Shown here: in pieces, positions 1 through 11,380 of the stretch
How the letters are laid out: each line of letters opens with the position of its first letter
Position numbering within the stretch: the first letter of the stretch is position 1
Origin: Chondrilla cf. caribensis
Lineage: Eukaryota > Porifera > Demospongiae > Chondrillida > Chondrillidae
Assembly (NCBI GenBank): GCA_964020155.1
Contig: OZ026556.1
Location: forward strand, 2,775,001-2,839,000
DNA: 64,000 nucleotides
Direction of reading: 5' to 3'
Translations under genes and position numbers: made by a program
The notes under the pieces: model-generated
The model's input: only the letters and a program-made list of their open reading frames with translations
Databases searched by the model: none
What the model was told of the DNA's origin: nothing

Positions 1-1488
1 ACAACACTTCTTTTCTGTCAAAAAGTGACTTCCATCCCAGATTCAGAAGGACCAGTATCTCAACAAAGTTGGAATGGCGATGTCCAGTGGTACACTCAGC
101 AGTATACAAGACTTTGATCTATCTCAAGACAACAAACTCTGTTACTGCTACCTCTGAAATCCCTTGGGCTCTCTCTATTCACTTTGTCCTGTTATATATA
201 AAAGGTCTACGGCAGGGATGTGTATTATCCCCAGTTCTCTTTTCATTGTACATCAACAGTTTGGTAACTGAGTTAAAGGATAGGGAATGTGGAGTGGTGT
301 GTGGAGACGTTATGGTGCCTGGTTTGCTGTTTGCTGATGACACAGCTCTACTGACTGAGAGTGCAGATAACATGAGGAAGAGTTTTCAATGCTTACAAAG
401 TTGGTGTGAAAAAAATGGTCTGTCGAGATAAATGTGAAGAAGTGTGCAGTAATGCACATGAGAAAAAGAGGGATTAATAAGTGTACTGATCAATTTAGAA
501 TTGGTGATGAGGTCCTTCCATGGGTATCTACTTACAAGTACTTGGGCTGCTTGGTAGATGACAGTTTAAACTGCTCAAATATGGTGGAGCATCAGGTGGA
601 AATGGGTCTCGGGCATTGGATGCTTGGCTGCAGAGATGCCATGAGTCAGTTGGGGAGGTGAAAGGAAAGTCATTTATGCAGCTGATGCAGTCACTGGTTG
701 ATTCTGTGTTGTTGTATGGGGCAGAGATCTGGGGTTGTCATCAGAAGCTAGATGGGTTGAACCAACTACAACTAAGGGCCCTGAGAATCTTATTTGGTGT
801 AGGTGTGCACCACCCAAAGGTATCTCCAATGATAGAGGCTGATACCTTTCCAGTGGTCTGGCTGGCAAGGATGAGATGTGTCGCTTCCTGGTTGAAGGTC
901 ATGACGAATCCAATGTTTAAAGGAAGGATTTTCTGGTTAGCAGCATTGGCGTTGCCCAAAAGTGGTGGAGGATGGATGAAGAAGCTGAAAAAGTGCATGG
1001 AGTGCTTTGGTTGGAGTGAAATTGGTGTCGAGGAGGTATAAGGACTGTCATATGGAAAAATTACAACAATGTTGCCGGCTTGTATGAGAAGGAAGGTCGA
1101 AGATGAATGGGATGATGAACTAACCACAAAACCCAAGTTGGCCTTGTTGAGGCTATTGAAAGAGAGAGGTGGTGAGTCTCGATGTTTAGATGTGGCTGAC
1201 ATGGGCAAGAGAAGACTCATGATGATGATCAGAGGTGGGACAGCCCCACTTAGGATTGAGTGTGAAAGATGGAGGGGGCTTGAGAGAGAGGAGAGAACAT
1301 GTTGGGAATGTGATACGGGGAAGGTGGAAGATGTACAACACTGGCTGCTGGAGTGCGAGATGGAAAGACAAACGGCAGACCTTTTCAAGTCATTGACAAG
1401 GGTATCTCTAGATTTTGAATGGTTGACCAATGATGAGAAGTTATTTATCATTCTGGACCAAGAATGTAAGCATCTTCAAATTCTCTAG
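1..1488 (+). pseudogene. 5'-truncated non-LTR retrotransposon (LINE) reverse transcriptase, C-terminal half
   Basis: This is the 3' part of a LINE polyprotein that would copy element RNA at a chromosomal nick. The reading runs through at least three frames (69-431, 434-661, 616-1041, 1069-1488), so it is a broken relic. The first segment carries the reverse-transcriptase catalytic signature LLFADDTALL. The next gives WVSTYKYLGCLVDD, typical of the palm/thumb of LINE RTs, followed by the LLYGAEIW stretch. Near 1300-1365 there is a C-x2-C-x8-H-x4-C cluster (CWECDTGK...HWLLEC), usual near the C-terminus of CR1-like and related LINEs. The 5' end lies outside the window or is lost. Clade assignment is uncertain; RT identity is clear. 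Confidence 0.85.
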
Positions 1489-1654
1489 TATCTCAAATAT
1501 GTGGATTGTACATTTCAAATGATTTCAGGCTGAATGATGACTTATGGTGTTTCGTGTCGATCTGATTATTCTTTTTTGATATACAGTTGAACCTGTATAA
1601 TCCACACACTTGGGGACTGGCAAGAATTGCCCTGATTTTAAAGGTGTCCGGATT

Positions 1655-2990
1655 TCCCAGGGTTACCTATCATGGGGGTATCTTATTTAACCAGGGGAAC
1701 CGTTGGCCATGGGCTACTATAAGTGGCACCCAGAAAAGAAAAGTAAGTACATAAAAAGAACAGAAAAACCACAAATACAAAAATAATACAAAAATCATAG
1801 AATCATAGAATAGAGAATATAGAATATAGAAAATAAGAATAAAAAGTTTGGTCAATTGCATTCATTAGAGTCAGTTGAGTACAAAATATATAAAACCAAA
1901 GTTAATATCAAATTCATGCAAAGACAAAGAAACATGTCAATATTAAGTATGTAATAGGAAAATATAATTGCTACATTTATGAGAAAAGGTCTTTGCAGTG
2001 CTTAGAAAAAGCCTTGTAGTCCCTATAAGTCCTAATGCTGGCTGGCAGAGATCTCCAAAGTGAAGCTCCAGCAAAGCTGAATGCCTTTTGGCCAAGGAAA
2101 GATGTAATACATGAAAGATTGAGCTGGGAAGAGGAAGATAAGCGAGTGTTGTAGTGTGAGGATGGTGCAGAGAAAAGCTGAGATAGGTATTGAGGATACT
2201 AAGCACTTGAACATTGTTTGGGCAAGATGAAGTTTTTCTTCTACAAGATAAGGTGGATAAGCCTAGTTGTTTGCGAGCAGTGGAAGCAGAGTAATCCATA
2301 TGCTTATGGAGGACAGTTCGACAAGCAAAGTTTTAAAAAGTTTCGAGTAGAATAGCTTCATTTTTTGTGCAGCCAGACCAGACAACATCACAGTAGTCAA
2401 AAGACGGGAGGATGTATGATTTGATGAATGATGATGAAGAAGAGACTGGGGGAGGGACCAAGAAAGATGACGGAGGAGGCTGAGGCTTCGGGTAACCTTT
2501 GTACATACGTATCAAGTTGACATGATCCGACCAAGTGAGGGAGTCATTTACCAAAACTCCAAGGAACTTAAAGCAATGGATCTGTTCAACCTCTGTTCCA
2601 TCAATCATTAACTTTACTTCACTGTTTGACTTCCTGTTCGAGGGTATCAGCATGCTCTTGGTTTTAGACGAGTTTAGCTTTAGCCCATTCCTTTCCAGCC
2701 ACAAGTTTGCCATGTCGAGAGAGAGTTGAAGTTAAGATTCAAGAGTGGGAAGGCTGTCACTAGTAATTGAGATTGAGATGTCGTCAGTGAAGAGGACGGT
2801 GGAATTTGGTGGAAGGATAGAAGGAAGATCATTGATAAATGCAGAGAAGGGAGTGGGACCAAGAATCGAGCCTTGAGGGACTCCAGAGCATGGGAAACTG
2901 AATGAAGAACAGGAATCAGCAACACGAGGAGCATGGCAGCGATTTGTGAGGTAAGACTTGAACCAAGAAACATTATGTCGCTAGATTTTG
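1655..2990 (-). pseudogene. LINE reverse transcriptase 3' half with 3' UTR
   Basis: Reading on the minus strand, the order is: FKSYLTNRCH, then SGVPQGSILGP (RT motif B region), then LFTDD (the catalytic YxDD box in degenerate form), then LERNGLKLNSSKTK (motif D) and FKFLGVLVNDSLTW. The C-terminal tail follows as HYNTRLSSS and ASLWRSLPASIRTYRDYKAF before a stop near 1985. This is a Jockey/CR1-like RT. Frame changes near 2700 and 2330 make it non-functional. The 3' UTR (about 1655-1760) resembles a second copy at 27705-27800. The 5' half is missing, as usual for LINEs. Confidence 0.85.
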
Positions 2991-3317
2991 GAGTTCACTT
3001 CAATTACTTGACACAATAATAATATACTGGATATGCATTATGTTATATGATAGGAAAAGTATGCTTTCAAAAGTAATCAATGATTAGGGACTGTTTAGCT
3101 ATAGGTTAATCGTGGAGCTTGATACGTTCTAGAAGTCCCATGCATGTATTGTTAAAGTTAAAAACCTTGTGGGGCTGTCTGATAAAGTTATTTCATTTCG
3201 ACTTCTGGTATATTATATGTTACGCTTGTCCAATATAATGCATAATAGATATATGGTCATAGATAGATATAATATAACATGTATTCCTAAGTGTAACCGT
3301 AACAATAAATTTATAAT

Positions 3318-3493
3318 TTATATTGCGCGAGAAAAGATGGCCGATTTCGAAACGCAGAGGATTAGAAATTGGGCTAGAATTCAAGCGCAACCATTTCGCC
3401 TAATGAAATAATTTCAGCAAAGGTTCTTTTAAACCTAAGACACCCAAGTAATTCAAATGTGGGTTCAGTAGTTTTTAACTCGAATTACTTGTT
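3318..3493 (+). repeat. Dispersed repeat family A, copy 1
   Basis: About 180 bp beginning near 'GATGGCCGATTTCGAAACGC' and ending near 'CTCGAATTACTTG'. Three more copies occur in the window (23353-23550, 37122-37312 inverted, 39078-39272). They share the order: ATGGCC-ATTTC-AAA block, AATTGGGCT block, AAGGTTCTT block, CACCCAAGTAATT block. No coding capacity. It could be a MITE or SINE; I could not fix its ends. Confidence 0.7.
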
Positions 3494-3849
3494 TTTACGG
3501 TCCTGAGAAGTATCTAAAATGATTGAGGGAAGATCTCGAATTGAACAATAACAAAGCTTTGTATTCATATATTTATATAGATATGCTATTTTTTGCTTGA
3601 CAATGCATTCTTGCCAGTTTTAAGAATTATATTATTTAGCACTGTCTGGAATATGCAGTAAATTCTACGAACCAATGATGTAACGGGACTGCAAATGGCT
3701 GTCCTGATTACGGAATACAGAGGTGTCCAGATTTTCAGTTGCCTAATTAGCATGCAGTTTTAAATGGAGAAAGATTCGGGACCAAAGTTTATCGTCCATT
3801 ATATGCAGGTGTCCACTTTTTCCATAGTCTGGATTAACAGGTTCCACTG

Positions 3850-4730
3850 TATGATGTGTGCCTCATAGGACTGTCTGTCCTAGAGATATGCATATGGCAC
3901 ATTAATAATAATGATTGATATTAACCGAGCGTTAACAAGGTAATTGTTTCCATTCGGTAGGGGCGTCCGATTGATGTCGCCCACGTTTTTAATTGGTTGA
4001 AGTTGTCTCAATGAAAATTTGTGATGAATTTAGTCCAATATGTCAAACTTGTGTCAGACACAGCAAACGTCTGCGAGGTCAGCGTGGCAATTGGTGCCAC
4101 CTGCCAAATAGGGGCAACGGTGAGGTATCAGACTGAGGTTATCATTCAAGTTTAGCCCACTTACTTGCTATGCCACGATGGCTGAAAGTTTTCCTTCATC
4201 GAGTGCCCCTGGATCCGGATTTCATATCAGGACAACATTCGTTGGCTTCGCATAAGAAGAACAATGTCTTACAATTTTCCCATGGAACAGATTTTACATT
4301 TAATATTCTGTAAAGTCGGCAATTCGTAGTCCACGTTGGGGACATCCAAATGGACAGCCATTGTGACGTCCATGTTGGCAGACATTTACAGGCTATAATT
4401 AGTAATATACGTTTTGGAACAATGGCCTATATCCGACTTTGTGAACGTTTTTATTGATATCGATCCGTTCTTCTCTTTTTCCAATTGCAAGAATTTTAAA
4501 AGTTCAGATGAGTTGCTTTATATTGCTAATAACTCCTTTAGCCATGAGATAACCTTATTGTCAGCCTTAATTGTCAACTTTCAAATATTCATTGTCTTAT
4601 CATAGACCCTAAAATCAGTATATCTAGGGTAGATACACCAATTACAAAACATCAACAACACTATGAGGTTTACAAACGGAAGAATAAATTAATCTTGTAA
4701 TAATAATAATGGAAATAGACAATGTATCAT
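3850..4730. other. Intergenic, nothing recognised
   Basis: No ORF with recognisable content, no clear inverted repeats. Short open frames here look random for AT-rich DNA. Confidence 0.5.
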
Positions 4731-4734
4731 TATA

Positions 4735-4967
4735 CCATTATTATTGGTTAGTGAAATTGTAATTAACCCTGGTCCTCTTGATGTGTGTCTTCAAATATAG
4801 TTGCAAAACACCACAGGACTGTACTGTGCGATGTCTGTTCCAAATGGTATCATGCAAAGTATGTTGATAGATCTGTTGAACATTATGACAGTCTAAGTTT
4901 TCAAGATGATTCAATTGTTTATGTAAATTTTGCAAAAATGCCTGGTAATTTGAAAAACTGCATTATA
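4735..4967 (+). pseudogene. LINE ORF fragment: 2A-like NPGP motif followed by degenerate PHD finger
   Basis: One frame reads LLLVSEIVINPGPLDVC, with NPGP at 4765-4776. This resembles the N-terminal 2A-like segments (hydrophobic run, then D-V/I-E-x-NPGP) known from non-LTR retrotransposons of sea urchins, sponges and cnidarians. In the neighbouring frame follows HHRTVLCDVCSKWYHAKYVD, matching the PHD/zinc-finger module (CDxCxxWYHxxC) that follows such segments in those LINEs, though the last Cys is Tyr here. A frame change separates the two parts. The copy ends where a Tc1-like MITE begins at 4968. Confidence 0.7.
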
Positions 4968-5935
4968 CAGTGCCAGCCAAAAGAAACGGAACGATTGTAA
5001 CCTGCTGTGAAAATGGCGTTGTGCTGGAAGGATAATATTCTGCCTAAAATTGTTACTGTGGATGCTTATGTCTTCATTTCGTCAATGGATAGTTGAATAT
5101 AGTACTACTCTTGATGTTCATTCAGATATATTCGTTTCCAAGCTTCATTACGATTTCCGCACTGAACAATGTTGATCTAACTGATAGTCGATTAGCACAG
5201 GTTGAAGGAGCTAAGGCGAAGTTTCAGAGAGCTGGATTTCGTCACATTTACAAGTCTACACACATTGTAGAGCTATATAGAAACTAAAAATCTATAAAAT
5301 CCCTGAAAACTGCTGGACCATAGCCTCTTTTTAGCCATGGATCTGTGTTAAGCCATTTGCTGAGTTGAAGTGTCAGCAACAATTCCAGTCTGCACTAGCT
5401 GTTACAGCAGAAGTTAAAGAATTGGTGATTAGTACACTTCAGTCAAAATCACAAGACAACAATAAAAGCATATGGCTTTTGGTGCATGTTGACTAGGGAA
5501 AAAACTGAAGCGTTCTTCCTTTTGTTTTTTAGTTCTCCGAACAGAGACATTGAAGTTCCAAAGCACCTTCAACACCCTCCTAATCTCAATCCTATTGTGA
5601 ATCTAGACTACAACATGTTTCTTGACCTTCATTGCCAAGTGTAGAGCTGGTCAGACAAACATAGGAATACGATTTTCGCATCTGAAGTGCTACGCCTATC
5701 GATGTATTATTTGGACGTGTCACACATATTCCCGTCTTCAGACAATCCACAGTGGATACCACAGTTGATTATCTAAGCCACATAATCCTGAAATAATACT
5801 CCAAGAGCACGATTATGGCATCACATTAAGAAATACTTATCCATAACTATGATTTTTAGGTAAAATTTCATTCAATGTACAGACGGCCATTTTACCAATT
5901 AAGAACAATCATTCTGTTTCTTTTGGCTGGCACTG
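4968..5935. mobile_element. Tc1/mariner-type non-autonomous element (MITE)
   Basis: Terminal inverted repeats start CAGTGCCAGCCAAAAGAAAC at 4968 and, reversed, at 5935. Each end is flanked by TA, the Tc1/mariner target site. The TIR start resembles that of Tc1 family members. The 968-bp interior has no intact transposase. A truncated relative lies at 42724-43230. Its insertion cut off the LINE/PHD fragment immediately upstream. Confidence 0.85.
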
Positions 5936-6459
5936 TACTATCGGAAACTGCTTAGATATAAAAAATGATTTTTGTATGATCCTGAATCAAATGTTCCATT
6001 AACAAATCAAAGAAAAACCATATTCGAAGGACACTCGTACATATGCTTATTTTGATTCCCAAACAGAAGTTGCAATATTTCATGTAAGTTCACCATATTA
6101 ATATTATAGTGTATTATAACAAGTACTAATTAAATCACCTGTAAGTTGATTTATAGTTTGGAAAATTATATGAAAGAGTCAAATTCTCATGCAGATTCTG
6201 TTTAAAACAATCAAATGGAAACTTGCAATCAAAACCAAACACAATTAGTTGTTAATGCATCACAAATACAATTAAACACAACACTAAATCAAACATTACA
6301 TTACATGTCATACAGTGCAATACTGCATAACATGAGTTGCAAACTCGACAAAACCAAGCACAAATGCAGACACATCCACATCTGGCATGACATATACTGC
6401 CATTCTATTTAGCGAGGTCCTGTACTACGTTCACACCTAGTATATACATGTATATAGAT
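5936..6459. other. Intergenic, nothing firmly recognised
   Basis: AT-rich sequence. It may contain the decayed continuation of the LINE interrupted by the MITE at 4968-5935, but I could not recognise a conserved motif. Confidence 0.4.
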
Positions 6460-6891
6460 CTTGGACGGGAGTCTTTAAAACATGGAATACAAAATAGCGG
6501 AATACGGAATAGCGGAATAAGAAAAATGGCCACCGCAAATGAAGTCAAAACTGATTGTGTAAATGAGAACATCAGACAAATAGCAGGGAACTTGCCGTTC
6601 TTATGGCCGCCGAATACAGGGAAGTATGTGATAATACCAATATCAAGTTGATTAAGAAATGCATTCTGAGGAATAGTAGGTTAAAGCATTGTGTTTTGGA
6701 ACGATTGGGCCAACTATTCGTATTGAATTTATCACGTATTTCGTTATTCGTTGCTTGCAACTGCGGTAAATTTACTCGTACAAGTGCAATGAACGATGGC
6801 AAACTCACTCCTTACAAGCAGCAGCCATTTTCTTTATTCTGCTATTCCGTATTCCGTATTCCATGTTCCACGTTTTAAAGACCCGGTCTTG
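6460..6891. mobile_element. MITE with about 70-bp terminal inverted repeats
   Basis: The left end (GTCTTTAAAACATGGAATAC, then repeated GGAATA/CGGAATA units) is matched in inverse orientation at the right end (GTATTCC repeats, then TTTTAAAGAC). The arms are about 70 bp with a few differences. The interior has open frames on both strands but nothing recognisable. Superfamily not assigned. Confidence 0.75.
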
Positions 6892-7167
6892 GGCTGCATT
6901 AATTTTAGAAAGCCTCGTTAATATCCCATTGATTAGGTCTAATTAGAAGTGAACAATCAAGAACAGCAAATGTTCACAGATGACCAGAAAGAAACTGACT
7001 GCTTTTATACGTCTGATTCATTGGATCAGATTTGAAAGCATTCTTCACTCCATGCAAAAGTCCTCAATTAGGACACTGATGTTAGAACTTTAAAGTAAGG
7101 CAGTCAATATTTCTTTTACAGATGGAGAAATAAAAAGAAACAAATGTTCAGGGTTCACCGCTCACCA

Positions 7168-7420
7168 TGGTCGGGTCATCTTCGTACGTGCTGTACTGCG
7201 GCGACATGGAAGGGAGAGCTGAGTATATTAATTTATATATTAAAAAAACGCGATCTAAATCAAAAGAAGAAAATGATGTATAAAGGCAAGGGACAGAGAA
7301 CAAGTTAGACTATAAGCATCGATCGAAAACAGGAGTCCTCAAACTCACCCACTAAACCCCGGCAACTGAGGCTGCAGCACAGGGAGCCGCTCCAAATAGC
7401 GATCGTTGGAGGAGGGGTCA
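7168..7420 (-). other. Candidate 5' exons of an unrecognised minus-strand gene
   Basis: This stretch has a more balanced base composition than its surroundings. On the minus strand an open segment (about 7420-7349, including the residues NDRYLERLPVLQPQLPGF) ends at a good donor (GG|GTGAGT). A second segment starts after an acceptor at 7219, includes ATG-TCG-CCG-CAG-TAC and ends at ATG|GTGAGC near 7168. The phase between the two coding frames does not join cleanly, so the first may be a 5' UTR exon. On the plus strand the same DNA has a short open frame with LYCGDMEG. I recognise neither and could not find downstream exons. Confidence 0.25.
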
Positions 7421-7984
7421 ACGCATGAACCAATCGATATGCGGACAGGCGGTAATTATGAAGACAACTTCTAACTTTCCAAGACTGGAATCACTCAAAG
7501 TTTCATATTCACAGTAAGGTGTGGATCATATCCTGTGAAAGTTCATTTCCGCACCAAATTCAAGTGTATAGGTACAGCGTTCCAGCTCCCACTTTCGCCG
7601 TCGCCATTTTGATATCCGTTCAGAATACAAACAGCTAGGAATATTTCGGTGAAACAAGATTATGAAGCCGAAGCAGCTTGTGAATATCCCATAAAATCAA
7701 TATCCGCTCTAGTCGCTAAAAACAACCTTGAAGAAAATGAACATTGCGTACCTTGTGAGTTAAACAGAAAACAATTAAATCATTACTTCAATCAGTTGCA
7801 GCTGTATACACAGCTGCAATCATTGATCTGCTTTGAACAAGTGTAGCAGCTGAAATGGCCCACTAAAATGTTTCAATTTATTGTAGGATAGGTGATACAG
7901 TTCCTAGAAGAACGTCATTCAAATCGTGGGCCTGGGTACAAGTGTAGTATTCCATAGAATAGTTTGAGTCAGATACTGCTAATG
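7421..7984. other. Flank of the TIR element, nothing recognised
   Basis: No conserved motif seen. An open frame at 7649-7846 (+) has no features I recognise. Confidence 0.4.
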
Positions 7985-8495
7985 TAGGGTTACCAATGAA
8001 AAAATCGATGATCATAGAATTAGTTCTAATTTGCATCGTAGGTGCTACATTGCTAGCTGCATTCAGTGGTGTACACCGTTTAATGATACGGTTCCTTCGT
8101 CGAATTACTACCACTATCGCCTTTTCGACGGCCATATTTTTAAAGCACACTTCAACCATAGATACGAAAGGATAAGTTTGAAACTCTGCACATAAGAAGA
8201 ACATCATAGTGGCTACATAACCTTGAGGTAATCGTTCGAAAGGATTGAGATCATGTGAAATATTAAATTGCGGAGGTTTACGCCAGCCATTTTGAATTCG
8301 TCATGTTATTTCACAATCCAGTATGCACAGGTGGAACTTTAGCCAAGCAATGCGTATGAGGACTTGTATGAATCAAGGTAACTACCATAATGATGATACT
8401 ATAGTATAATGATAACATATATAAAGATGTTCTATTGTGATCATAGATTTTGAATTAAAATAGTTTCTGTATGGCAGCTAGTACAAGGTGCAAAA

Positions 8496-10529
8496 TTACA
8501 TAAATGCCGCATACAGTCCGCAGCTTGTGATCTTCAAATCTTCTGTTGCATGATCAATCAGTATGTTATAAAGGCTATGCTGCTCCTCATCAGCATAAGC
8601 TACTTCATATTCATTCCTTTCATCATCATAGTTCATTACCAATCCACTGTACCATTTGTATTCCTTCTTCTTTTTGTCATAGAATCGATGACTGATTTTC
8701 TTTCCTACCAGCTGTGGTGTTGCACGTGTGGAGAAACTGGATGGCAGAGGATTACTTTCCAGTATGTCCTTAAATTCACTGATCAGTTGCAGTAAGAGTA
8801 CAGTTTTGTCACTCTTTGTGGAATACATCTTCACATTCTGCCCTAGCATAGTCTTTCGGATGTTTAATTGCATTTTAAGTAGTTCTCTCCTCTTAATTGT
8901 CAACCTTTTGCGAGCCATCCATATGTTTATCATCATCAATTTCCTTCAATATAGAGTCCAAGTGGTCCTTGTCAATTACTAACAAGACACTTGACAATTC
9001 ACATTTTAAGTGCTCGAGCCTCATTTCTCTATCTTTTTGTTTTGTTATGGTTTTCATCATAGACTGCTGTCTTTGATCTTTTATGGAAGCCATGTGCTTT
9101 TTGCTTTCATTTTTCATAGTTTCTCTTTGCTTAGTAGTGTTGTTTTAGTTAGCAAAATCTATTTTAGTAATAGTTATAGTTAATCGACTGATGACAGAAA
9201 ATAGAAATTTAGTTTTAGTTATAGTATGTAGCCAATTCCTAGATTTTAGTTATAGTTACAGTTTCCACTTCAAAATGTAAATATTCTAGTTATAGTTATA
9301 GTTACAGTTATAGTATTAGTTACAATAATGTGTGTTTTACACGAACACTCTACCATCATGATATGTTCATGCCTACATAGTTCCCAATGCTCCTGGTCTT
9401 CAATAATCTGTATATAAACACACCATTTCCATTGATTGGGAACAATTTTATAGTGCTAGTGAGGTCTTTCTGTACTCAAACATAGTCTTGTAGAGTAACT
9501 ATAACATTTGTGGCAGATATTTGATTATAGTTTTAGTTAGGGTCATTAATCATGTTTTTATAGTTACAGTTATAGTTTTTTGAAGGTGACTCCTGTACTT
9601 TTAGTTAGTTATAGTTATGATTAACTAAAAGTTCCAGAGCATTACTAAAACATATTTTAGTTATAGTTATGATTAATCAAAACAACACTATTGCTTAGTA
9701 GCCATTTCTATAACTTTGTGCTGTTCTTCTGTTGCTTGAATGTCCATCCAGGGTAGAGACTTATTTTTCTTGGCTTCTATCAAGTTTCTTTTAGTACGTT
9801 GGCTCACATTAGTCATAATTGTAGATTGTAACCAATCATTTAGCCCTAAAATTGACTCACATATGTCATTGCTAGGTCTTATTTGCTGTAATATGCCCTT
9901 AATGTCATCGGGTGGATCCCAGTATTTACCTGAAGGAAGGTAATCTTTGGCATACACATGTAGCTTACAACGCATCATCCCAGCTCCTTTGCATAGATTT
10001 GTTGTAGTAATTGATCCCATGTGGAATCAGGTGAAAATAGACGTTCATAAACTTTTGTGTTAGCATGCTGTTGCCTATGGATAATGCTGGGGTCATCATA
10101 GAGCCTTTTCTCACTTGTAAAAACCCGTTTGTATGGATCAAGTGCTATAGAAGCATCAGCTTCTAGCTCTTCTAAAAATCCATCCAGTTCTAAGTAGTGA
10201 ATATTCATATCAAGAGCGCTCTTATCCAACTGCTGTGATTTGGCAAGAGTGACAAGATCGCTTATATGTGGACAAACATGAGTCCATCAGCTTTCACACC
10301 TGCCATGATATTATCATTGTGTAGCTTTTCATAAACATCCTTTTCTAACTTGTTTCTTCTGAACCTTACCACTATTAACTTTTCTCTGCCCATGACTACG
10401 TAAAACAGGGCTGGGATTGCTCTCTATTCCCCCAATCAGTAACAGACTCAAAATGCAGACAACCACCGAACTGTATTCCAGAATTGAGCCTTGGTAGTTG
10501 TGAAAACAACTGTGCTTTACTGAATGCAT
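8496..10529 (-). pseudogene. Broken ORF of the TIR element: 2A-like start, helical middle, Tudor/Agenet-like C-terminus
   Basis: Pieces lie in order on the minus strand. At 10529-10329 a hydrophobic run leads to LLLIGGIESNPSP, a degenerate 2A-like motif (NPGP expected). At 10229-9688 come helical segments with SILGLNDWLQSTI and RNLIEAKKNKSLPW. At 9117-8893 there is a charged coiled-coil-like stretch. At 8939-8496 comes QLVGKKISHRFYD followed by WYSGLVMNYDDERNEYEV and YADEEQ, which looks like a small Tudor/Agenet-type barrel. Removing the MITE at 9135-9690 restores continuity from one piece to the next; frameshifts remain near 8930 and 10000. I recall similar multi-copy uncharacterised ORFs in cnidarians and molluscs, from memory only. 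Confidence 0.6.
9135..9690. mobile_element. hAT-type MITE with perfect 8-bp target duplication
   Basis: Inverted ends TAGTGTTGTTTT...AAAACAACACTA are flanked on both sides by TTGCTTAG (9127-9134 and 9691-9698). An 8-bp duplication with TAGTG-type ends is the hAT signature. The interior is mostly TAGTTATAGTTA-type repeats with no ORF. It split the minus-strand ORF of the host element. Confidence 0.9.
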
Positions 10530-11380
10530 GAAATACCAGGAACCAATGGCTGCTCTACAGAGATGTCAATCATGGTATTATCTGTACATTAATGCTCGCA
10601 TTGTTAACACTACATACTGAATAATCTTTGGTTTAGATATATAGAATAAAGACGAGCGTACCTTTTATCGGAATTCTATAGCTATTCAAGTTTACAGGTT
10701 TAAATTTAGCGCAAAATCAAATTACGTGTTAACCGACTGCGTAACCTAAAATATCTGCTATTCCCCCCCTAAATGATTGGCGTTGATTGTAGTATCAGTT
10801 TAAATTCTTGAATTAATAACTGACAACAACTTTTCCATCTCAAACATTTCGAAGGTATGCGAGGTTTATCCTTCCCGTTCTTGTTCCCTTAATCCACATG
10901 TCTTTTTCCATAAATGCCGTCCGTTCACATGGTTGGAGACTATGCAGGTTTGTCATGCTCAGCCTCCAAGTAGACCATCGATGCCCTATCTTGCACATTT
11001 AGGAGCAATGTTGCGTGTACTTCCATTGCGATGCTGTGTTAACAATTGTGTGGTCTTCCGTCAATTGCGGTCAGAATATTAAGCCACCATTTCATATGAT
11101 CTCAATCCTTTCGAACGATTACCTCAAGGTTATGTAGCCACTATGATGCTCTTCTTATGTGCAGAGTTTCAAACTTATTCATCCTTTCGTTGAAGTGTGC
11201 TTTAAAAATATGGCCGTCGAAAAGGCGATAGTGGTAGTTTATTGTGAATAATTCGACGAAGGAACATCGTATCATCAAACGAAGTACACCACTGAATTCC
11301 ACTAGCATTGTAGCATTTACGATGCAAATTAGAACTAATTCTATGATCATCGATTTTTTTTCATTGGTAACCCTATAATG

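Larger units (their letters stand above)
1584..3849. mobile_element. Tigger/pogo-like DNA transposon, non-autonomous, with nested LINE
   Basis: The left end at 1584 reads CAGTTGAACCTGTATAATCC. The right end at 3849, on the other strand, reads CAGTGGAACCTGTTAATCC. Both sit next to TA, as expected for pogo/Tigger elements with a TA target duplication. Tandem 'GGTGTCC'-type motifs recur just inside both ends. No transposase is visible; the interior holds an antisense LINE (about 1655-2990) and one copy of a 200-bp dispersed repeat. I infer a non-autonomous or gutted Tigger that served as a landing site. Confidence 0.7.
7985..11375 (-). mobile_element. DNA transposon with ~270-bp TIRs and 5-bp target duplication
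   Basis: The ends read TAGGGTTACC...GGTAACCCTA and are flanked by the same five bases, TAATG (7980-7984 and 11376-11380). The arms (about 7985-8258 and 11098-11375) are inverted copies of each other at high identity, with several small indels. The 3.4-kb body encodes one broken minus-strand protein (8496-10529). A hAT MITE at 9135-9690 is nested inside. Long TIRs plus a 5-bp duplication fit no superfamily I can name with confidence, and no DDE motif was recognised. Confidence 0.8.

Noticed and set aside
7181..7280. Plus-strand MVGSSSYVLYCGDMEG frame as a CWF19L1-like first exon
   Set aside because: The resemblance to CGDVEGK is a few residues only, there is no downstream exon, and the minus-strand splice signals fit better.
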